Positions 1 through 4,387 of a stretch of 6,164 nucleotides of DNA are shown here, in pieces. Source of the DNA: Chitinispirillales bacterium (GTDB taxonomy: Bacteria > Fibrobacterota > Chitinivibrionia > Chitinivibrionales > Chitinivibrionaceae); contig JAIRUI010000115.1 in assembly GCA_031254455.1 (NCBI GenBank), forward strand, positions 1 through 6,164, given 5' to 3'. A program made the translations under genes and the position numbers. The first letter of the stretch is position 1, and each line of letters starts with the position of its first letter. The notes below the pieces were generated by a model that did no database searches, was not told where the DNA came from, and worked only from the letters and a program-made list of their open reading frames with translations.

Positions 1-120
1 TTGAGGTTAAAGCGTTTTCGAAAAGTGTTCACTCGTTATGACAAGTTAGATGTGGTGTTCAGCGGATTTATTTTTCTGGCAATGTGTATTGACGCCCTGT
101 TTAGTGTGAACACAATGTAG
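1..120 (+). CDS. IS5-superfamily transposase, C-terminal fragment (window-truncated)
   Basis: The first reading frame is open from base 1 to a TAG at 118-120 and gives 39 residues containing RFRKVFTRYDKLDVVF, then a hydrophobic stretch and a short tail. This is the usual C-terminal end of IS5-superfamily DDE transposases, where the segment RF(R)xxxTRYDKL lies a few residues after the catalytic glutamate; that glutamate would be just left of the window. The intact protein would cut and rejoin DNA at the element's inverted ends. An 8-base inverted pair, GTGTTCAC (25-32) and GTGAACAC (106-113), lies in the fragment, but I cannot tell whether it belongs to the terminal repeat. Whether the full-length gene is intact cannot be seen. 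The family call comes from motif memory only; the subgroup is not assigned. Confidence 0.75.
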   Translation: MRLKRFRKVFTRYDKLDVVFSGFIFLAMCIDALFSVNTM

Positions 121-364
121 ATTGCCATTTGAAGGACAATTAGCATTTATTGAAAATCGCGATATTAAATATATTATACTTCGTAATAAAATAAATGGAA
201 TTCTTCAAACACACGATTCTATCGTCACTTATAGTTTTTTAGATCAAATTGATTTAAACGATGAATTTGATGGGGCATATTTATCTGAACATCAGCGTAA
301 AAATAGTAAACAAAATTTTACTATTTACCATTTGTTTTTTGATTATTCAAATATTGTTTATTGA
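110..364 (+). pseudogene. AT-rich open frame, probably 3' remnant of a gene cut by the IS
   Basis: A frame open from 110 (just after an in-frame TGA at 107-109, inside the IS end) to TGA at 362-364 gives about 80 residues when read from a TTG at 122. I do not recognise the protein; it is rich in Ile, Asn, Phe and Tyr with no obvious motif, signal peptide or membrane span. There is no Shine-Dalgarno sequence before the TTG, because the preceding bases are transposase coding sequence. G+C is only about a quarter in the stretches I counted, clearly lower than in the flagellar genes. The simplest reading is the C-terminal end of an older gene split by the insertion sequence. It could also be non-coding AT-rich DNA open by chance, or a small gene with an unusual start. 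Confidence 0.35.
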
Positions 365-404
365 TATTTAAAAAGAAATACAATACAACCATCTCATCCG
401 ATCA

Positions 405-438
405 ATTTCAATTTCTTTAGGAAATAATTTCCCGAAAT
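405..438. promoter_or_regulatory. Candidate activator (enhancer) site for the sigma-54 promoter
   Basis: Five copies of one pentamer in alternating orientation fall within 34 bases: ATTTC at 405-409, 411-415 and 427-431, and GAAAT at 421-425 and 434-438. They include a perfect 13-base palindrome, GGAAATAATTTCC, at 420-432. The cluster lies about 100-135 bases upstream of the predicted transcription start. Sigma-54 promoters depend on a hexameric AAA+ activator (FlrC/FlgR/NtrC type) that normally binds paired dyads at such distances. The symmetry and position are seen in the sequence; the role is inferred, since AT-rich DNA also makes palindromes by chance and no activator is encoded here. Confidence 0.4.
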
Positions 439-511
439 CATGGCATAAACAAAAATTCGCAACTGTTCCAAAACTCCTTTACAAAGCGGGATTTGCTGAG
501 AATTCAGTCGA

Positions 512-528
512 TTGGCACAAAAATTGCA
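512..528 (+). promoter_or_regulatory. Sigma-54 (RpoN) -24/-12 promoter of the hook operon
   Basis: TTGGCACAAAAATTGCA matches the sigma-54 consensus TGGCAC-N5-TTGCA with no mismatch in the conserved blocks. The invariant GG (514-515) and GC (526-527) are separated by exactly ten bases, as required. Transcription should start near base 539, leaving a leader of roughly 49 bases before the fliK ATG. It faces the flagellar genes and has a candidate activator site upstream. Sigma-54 control of hook genes is well known in several flagellated groups (for example Campylobacter, Helicobacter, Vibrio, Caulobacter). I see no competing sigma-28 or strong sigma-70 promoter in this gap. Confidence 0.88.
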
Positions 529-552
529 AAAAATGTAATTTGAATCGATTAA

Positions 553-571
553 AATTGAGTCGATAACAATT
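553..571 (+). promoter_or_regulatory. Small hairpin in the fliK leader, next to the ribosome binding site
   Basis: AATTG (553-557) pairs with CAATT (567-571) around a nine-base loop, ending one base before the Shine-Dalgarno stretch GGAAAGGA (573-580). The loop contains TCGAT, which also occurs at 508-512 beside the promoter and at 545-549 in the leader. The five-pair stem is weak, so a role in translation is only a possibility. Confidence 0.2.
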
Positions 572-587
572 TGGAAAGGAACTTCTT

Positions 588-2582
588 ATGATAAGAAATG
601 CGGAAACGACAAACGGGTCGGGATTTTTTGAACCGGCGGCGGAAGGAAGAACCGTTAATTCTGCAAGAAGTTTTAAAACAACGGAAAGAAAGATAACGGA
701 AAAAAACGAAAAATTTGAAAAAACGTTTGATTCGGTTTATCGGGAAAATAACGCAGTTCCAAAAAAGACAGTCGTTAAGCAAAAACAAAAAGCGAATTTC
801 ACCGAAGATAAAAACGTTGCCGAACGAAACGCAGATTATAATACGGATAAAACGGGCGTCGAACAAAACAAAAATCTTGCCGTCCGAAAAGTTATTACGG
901 AAAACAAATTTGAATTTGAAATAGAGGACGAAATGAAAACGGTGGAAACTGAAAATATAAATTCGTTAATCGCTCAAATAAATTTTGAAAACATGCAAAA
1001 TTTTGATATCGACATTAGATTAAACGCCGTTGAAAACATAGAAAATATTTTGGCTGCGGTAAGCCAAAAATTAAATCTTAATATCGACACGCAAATCCCT
1101 ATCGCACAATTTGACGCGGAAGACGTTCCTGAAGAGGTAATTTGGCAGCTTTCTCAATTGCTTTGCGTTCTCAAAGAAATGGGCGATGCGTTTTTGGATG
1201 CCGGACTTAACGGCGAAACCGTTGAAAACAGAGGCGAAATATTTTCTCCCCAAGAAGCGTTTTCAATAGGACAATATTTACAGCAAGAAACTATTAAATT
1301 GGAATTATCGTTTGCGGAATTGGGGATCAGCCGTGAAATTGCAAAAAACATTACTTACGACGATATGAACCTTGAAGCGAACGTTTCGTTGAATGTCGCC
1401 GCCGATTTGGAAACGAGAACTCCGGCGCAGCAAAATCTGCCCGAATCCGTAGAAAATATTTTTGTTGAAAAAAAAACGGGAAGCGCGGATATTCAAAGCA
1501 TAATAGAACAATTTGAAGACGTAATAAACAAAGTCGGCGCAACTCCCTTGAAAAACGAAAATTTATCGAAAGAGCCGGCTATTACGGCTTTAAACGAATT
1601 GAAAAAAGAGATTTTAAAAGAACCCGTTATATCTGTAAACGAAAAGACCGCCGAAAACGTTGAAAAGCCGAAAGTTAACGCGGCGGTAGAAAATTTACCG
1701 AAAGAGCCAATCGCCGCCGTTTCAAGCGAATTGAGAAAAGAAATCGCAAAAGAAGAGGTTAAAACACAAATATTGGCTGAAAATACGGAAACAGCAGAAG
1801 AAACTTCGCAGAAGCCCGTTGTTAAAAATACGCTTAAAACGGAAATCGGGCGAAATGAAGCCGATACTGAAAAACCGGAAGAAAAAGGTGAAACGAAAGA
1901 ATCCAAACTTTCGGAAGTTCTGTTTAATAAAAACAATAAAAAAGAAAATCATAACGAAGATAATCGGCAGAATCAGCAAAAGCAAATCGGCGCCATGGAA
2001 AACACTTTTTCCTCGCCGATTCGTGACGCAATGATAAGAACGGACGAAAGAAGCGCAAATTCTCCGATAACTTTGGACGGTGTTTCGATTGAAGCGAATA
2101 AATTTAACGATTCTTCCGAAATAACGTCCGTTTCACCGCGTTTCGTAAAACTTTTTGAAAAAGAAATCGTTGAGCAGGTGCAGAGAACGATATTAAATTC
2201 GTCAAATAAAAACGGAGTACATCAAATATCGCTTACGCTTAATCCGGAAAAACTCGGAGAAATCAAACTTACGATTCAAGTGGACGGAAACGTAGTTTCC
2301 GCAAAATTGAACGTTGAAAATTCTCAGGTTAAACAGATAATAGAACAAAATCTACAAAATTTGAAAGACTCTTTGGCGCAACATAATCTGAGCGCCGGCT
2401 CTTTAGACGTTAATATAAACGGAAAAGAAGAATCTCGTCAAGACTATGAAAGAATTATAAACTCAAAAAACCGAGCCGGTCAAACAGATGCCGAAGGAGC
2501 GGTTTTAGATAACGCCGAAGAATTTCTGGGAATGGAAACCGGAAGAAGATTCGGAACAAATTCATTTGAATTTTTTGCATAA
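588..2582 (+). CDS. fliK: Flagellar hook-length control protein FliK
   Basis: FliK is an exported ruler and switch: it samples hook length and its C-terminal domain acts on FlhB so the export gate changes from hook to filament substrates. The 664-residue product has the diagnostic Flg_hook C-terminal domain at about residues 535-615, with ISLTLNPEKLGEIKLTI (NPEKLGEI at 552-559) followed by a long helix of the type QVKQIIEQNLQNLKDSL. The N-terminal 100 residues and the region from about 320 to 480 are Lys/Glu/Asn-rich and probably disordered, as in other FliK rulers; residues about 115-265 look helical and ordered. It is much longer than enteric FliK (about 400 residues). An imperfect 24-residue repeat occurs at 324-347 and 368-391. 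The ATG at 588 is chosen because AAGGA (576-580) sits seven bases upstream. It is first in the operon, 14 bases before flgD. Assignment rests on the C-terminal domain and the neighbours. Confidence 0.93.
   Translation: MIRNAETTNGSGFFEPAAEGRTVNSARSFKTTERKITEKNEKFEKTFDSVYRENNAVPKKTVVKQKQKANFTEDKNVAERNADYNTDKTGVEQNKNLAVRKVITENKFEFEIEDEMKTVETENINSLIAQINFENMQNFDIDIRLNAVENIENILAAVSQKLNLNIDTQIPIAQFDAEDVPEEVIWQLSQLLCVLKEMGDAFLDAGLNGETVENRGEIFSPQEAFSIGQYLQQETIKLELSFAELGISREIAKNITYDDMNLEANVSLNVAADLETRTPAQQNLPESVENIFVEKKTGSADIQSIIEQFEDVINKVGATPLKNENLSKEPAITALNELKKEILKEPVISVNEKTAENVEKPKVNAAVENLPKEPIAAVSSELRKEIAKEEVKTQILAENTETAEETSQKPVVKNTLKTEIGRNEADTEKPEEKGETKESKLSEVLFNKNNKKENHNEDNRQNQQKQIGAMENTFSSPIRDAMIRTDERSANSPITLDGVSIEANKFNDSSEITSVSPRFVKLFEKEIVEQVQRTILNSSNKNGVHQISLTLNPEKLGEIKLTIQVDGNVVSAKLNVENSQVKQIIEQNLQNLKDSLAQHNLSAGSLDVNINGKEESRQDYERIINSKNRAGQTDAEGAVLDNAEEFLGMETGRRFGTNSFEFFA
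1557..1760 (+). repeat. Imperfect 72-base direct repeat inside fliK (132-base period)
   Basis: Bases 1557-1628 and 1689-1760 encode related peptides starting ENLSKEP and ENLPKEP and continuing with an (N/S)EL(K/R)KEI core. The first 20 bases differ at one position, so this looks like a real duplication that has since diverged. It lies in the low-complexity ruler part of FliK, where repeat gain or loss could change protein length without harming the switch domain. Confidence 0.6.
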
Positions 2583-2596
2583 GGGAGGAACAAATT

Positions 2597-3829
2597 ATGG
2601 CTGGAACATCGATAAGTTCGTTACAGAAAGCGGCGGAAAGTTATTCCGTTACCGCTTCGTACAGCGAAGAGGACGGCTTTCAAACTACCAAAATGACCGG
2701 TAATCGTGAAATCGGGCTTTTTAAGGCGCAGGAAAGCATGGGGAAGATGGATTTTTTGAAATTGCTGACGACGCAATTGCAATACCAAGATCCGCTTTCT
2801 CCTATGGAAAATACCGAGTTTGTCGCACAGTTGGCGCAATTCTCGCAGTTGGAATCGACTACGGGCATGGAAAAAGCGATGCAGGAAATGGCGCAAATAT
2901 TTGCCGATTCCATCGATTTGCAGACGTTTAATTCGCAGTCCACGACAAACGCGAGTTCGGTTTCGCTTATAGGTAAAGAAGTCCGTTTGCGGCAGAATTA
3001 TTTTGATTGGAACGGAGGAAACGCTCCGATGACGTTTAAGGCGCATTTAGGCGAGAAAATGAGCGGAGTCGTAAAAATCGTCGACGGAGACGGAAACGTA
3101 GTAAAGTCGATAGAACTAAAAGACAAAGACGAGACAAACGCCGTTACGTTTACCTGGGATGGAAAAGACGACAAAGGACTTAAAGCGGAAGCCGACAGAT
3201 ACAATCTGATAATAGAAGGGCAGGAATCGAATAATTCGCTGTATTGCTTCGTAGAAGATTTCGTCAACGGAGTTCGTTTTGACAGTGCGAGCGGCGTGTT
3301 GATTCGTGTAAACAACAGCGAAATTCCCATAGGAAATATTCTTGAAGTGAAAACTCCGTCTGGCGGAACTTCGGGCGACGGTTCAATTTCGGGCGGCTTT
3401 ACTATGGCGCAGGCGTTGAGTATGGTAGGCTACATCGTAAAAAGCGAAGTGAATTCCGTTTCTTATACGCCGGAATTAGCGGCGAACGTTATTCCGGGTG
3501 TACCCGCCGTAAACGATTCTATGTCTTTGAACTTGGATTTTGGCGGAACCGGATCGGCTACGATTTTGATAAAGGATTCTTTAGGAAACATAGTTCACAG
3601 CCAGCAGGTATTTGCAAACGAATTAATCGACGGTAAAATTGAAATAGAAAAAATGAACTATAACGATTCTCCGTCTTACACGGTCGAAATCGCGTCGAGT
3701 AACAAAAACGCGTTTTTTTATAACGAAAGCACTATAAGCGGCGTCATAAATAAAAACGGAATTCCACAGTTAAAAGCCGGCGGGAAGACGGTCGATATGT
3801 CAAAAGTTATCGAATTAAGGGCGGCGTAA
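2597..3829 (+). CDS. flgD: Flagellar hook cap protein FlgD, with duplicated C-terminal module
   Basis: FlgD is exported through the flagellar channel and forms the temporary scaffold cap on which FlgE subunits polymerise; it is displaced when the hook is complete. The conserved N-terminal FlgD domain spans about residues 45-100, with MDFLKLLTTQLQYQDPLSPM and then the NTEFVAQLAQFSQLES segment. A Tudor-like domain with inserted Ig-like domain follows at about 121-251: SLIGKEV at 123-129, GNVVKS at 166-171, and an ASGVLI...ILEV end. Typical FlgD proteins (about 220-280 residues) end here. This one, at 410 residues, continues through a Gly/Ser linker (about 254-268) into a second, diverged copy at 273-407 with matching landmarks. 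The ATG at 2597 has GGGAGG (2583-2588) eight bases upstream. The gene follows fliK by 14 bases, so co-transcription and probably coupled translation are expected. The first domain makes the assignment secure; the role of the second copy is unknown. Confidence 0.96.
   Translation: MAGTSISSLQKAAESYSVTASYSEEDGFQTTKMTGNREIGLFKAQESMGKMDFLKLLTTQLQYQDPLSPMENTEFVAQLAQFSQLESTTGMEKAMQEMAQIFADSIDLQTFNSQSTTNASSVSLIGKEVRLRQNYFDWNGGNAPMTFKAHLGEKMSGVVKIVDGDGNVVKSIELKDKDETNAVTFTWDGKDDKGLKAEADRYNLIIEGQESNNSLYCFVEDFVNGVRFDSASGVLIRVNNSEIPIGNILEVKTPSGGTSGDGSISGGFTMAQALSMVGYIVKSEVNSVSYTPELAANVIPGVPAVNDSMSLNLDFGGTGSATILIKDSLGNIVHSQQVFANELIDGKIEIEKMNYNDSPSYTVEIASSNKNAFFYNESTISGVINKNGIPQLKAGGKTVDMSKVIELRAA
2957..3817 (+). 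repeat. Diverged tandem duplication of the FlgD Tudor/Ig module
   Basis: Protein-level repeat within flgD: copy 1 is residues 121-251 (bases 2957-3349) and copy 2 residues 273-407 (bases 3413-3817). Three landmarks recur in the same order: SLIGKEV (123-129) with SMVGYIV (275-281); a strand-turn-strand around GNVVKS (166-171) with GNIVHS (330-335); and ASGVLI...ILEV (231-251) with ISGVIN...VIEL (380-407). The spacings between matched landmarks are similar, about 150-164 residues. There is no obvious DNA-level identity, so the duplication is old. Confidence 0.6.
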
Positions 3830-3853
3830 TAACGATAAATTTAATATAAAAAA

Positions 3854-3907
3854 CAGGGGAGTAAGCAAAATGTTTAACAAAGGGGTAAGGATATGAAAAA
3901 AATTTAA
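3854..3907 (+). other. Two overlapping micro-ORFs, each with its own ribosome binding site
   Basis: In the gap after flgD, CAGGGGAG (3854-3861) precedes an ATG at 3870 that opens an eight-codon frame (MFNKGVRI, stop TGA 3894-3896). This frame contains AGGGGTAAGG (3881-3890), placed before a second ATG at 3893. That ATG overlaps the first stop as ATGA and encodes only MKKI before TAA (3905-3907). The third start, ATG 3923 with GGAGG, is the TIGR02530-type gene. The two initiation regions resemble each other (AGGGGAGTAAG and AGGGGTAAG, each followed by an ATG and ATTTAAC- or TTTAAC-like sequence), suggesting a small tandem duplication. They may be coupling or leader peptides, remnants of a degraded gene, or chance in a purine-rich gap. 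Confidence 0.35.
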
Positions 3908-3922
3908 CGACGGAGGTTAATT

Positions 3923-4297
3923 ATGGAAGTCAATCAGGTCGGCGAACAGAGCGGGACATCGCAAGACCTTCGGTGCAGAGTTCAGCAATATCGCTCGACA
4001 GGAATAAATTTCGGCGATTTGTTGAAAGAAAAGGTACCCCCGCAAGAATTGAAATTCTCCGCTCATGCTGAAACCAGAATTAAGAGCAGGGGAATAAATT
4101 TAGACAAAGATTTGAAGCGAAAACTGAACGAAGCGGTTCATAACGTCGCTTCAAAAGGCGGCAAGGAAGCTCTGATAATGGCGAAAGAATCCGCTTTTAT
4201 CGTGAACGTTCCGAGCAGGACTGTGGTAACCGCTTTAGACGGCGGAATTTTGAAAGAGTACGTTTTTACAAACATTGACAGCGCTGCGGTAATTTAG
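3923..4297 (+). CDS. Conserved flagellar operon protein, TIGR02530 type, function unknown
   Basis: The 124-residue product matches the small family commonly encoded between flgD and flgE in many flagellated bacteria. The conserved part is residues about 46-124: FSAHAETRIKSRGINL, a helix (KRKLNEAVHNVASKGG), then ALIMAKESAFIVNVPSRTVV, TALDGG and a final EYVFTNIDSAAVI. There is no signal peptide, membrane span or recognisable enzyme motif; the first 45 residues are polar and variable. Its place suggests a cytoplasmic helper in hook assembly or export, or a regulator, but this is inference. The ATG at 3923 is chosen because GGAGG (3912-3916) lies six bases upstream and an in-frame TAA at 3905-3907 prevents a longer protein. 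It is followed by 90 bases before flgE, with no terminator visible. No settled gene symbol is known to me. Confidence 0.88.
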   Translation: MEVNQVGEQSGTSQDLRCRVQQYRSTGINFGDLLKEKVPPQELKFSAHAETRIKSRGINLDKDLKRKLNEAVHNVASKGGKEALIMAKESAFIVNVPSRTVVTALDGGILKEYVFTNIDSAAVI

Positions 4298-4387
4298 TCG
4301 GACCGATATAAAGAGTCGGAGACGAACAAAAGAATGAACGACGGATTTCTTTTGACGCGGCGTTAACTAAAAGAAAAGAGGACTTTT

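Noticed and set aside
25..113. GTGTTCAC/GTGAACAC inverted pair as the IS terminal repeat
   Set aside because: Both arms lie within transposase coding sequence and the true IS terminus and other end are not visible; an 8-base match is not enough to define the ends.
549..866. 105-residue - strand frame overlapping the fliK start and leader
   Set aside because: Phe/Arg/Ile-rich shadow of fliK with no ribosome binding site or recognisable motif; divergent transcription is not supported.
1493..1936. 147-residue open frame on the - strand
   Set aside because: It lies wholly inside fliK, which has a clear Flg_hook domain and ribosome binding site. The Ser/Phe-rich translation is typical of the opposite strand of Lys/Glu-rich coding sequence.
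2621..3330. Several - strand frames of 87-141 residues within flgD
   Set aside because: All are opposite-strand shadows of flgD, whose protein is unmistakable.
4334..4366. Ten-codon ATG frame in the gap before flgE
   Set aside because: The only Shine-Dalgarno-like sequence (GGAG at 4319-4322) is too far away and the peptide resembles nothing known; weaker than the two micro-ORFs after flgD.
4298..4387. Possible terminator or second promoter between the TIGR02530-type gene and flgE
   Set aside because: No GC-rich stem followed by a T run, no GG-N10-GC element and no sigma-28-like pair could be found, so read-through into flgE is assumed.
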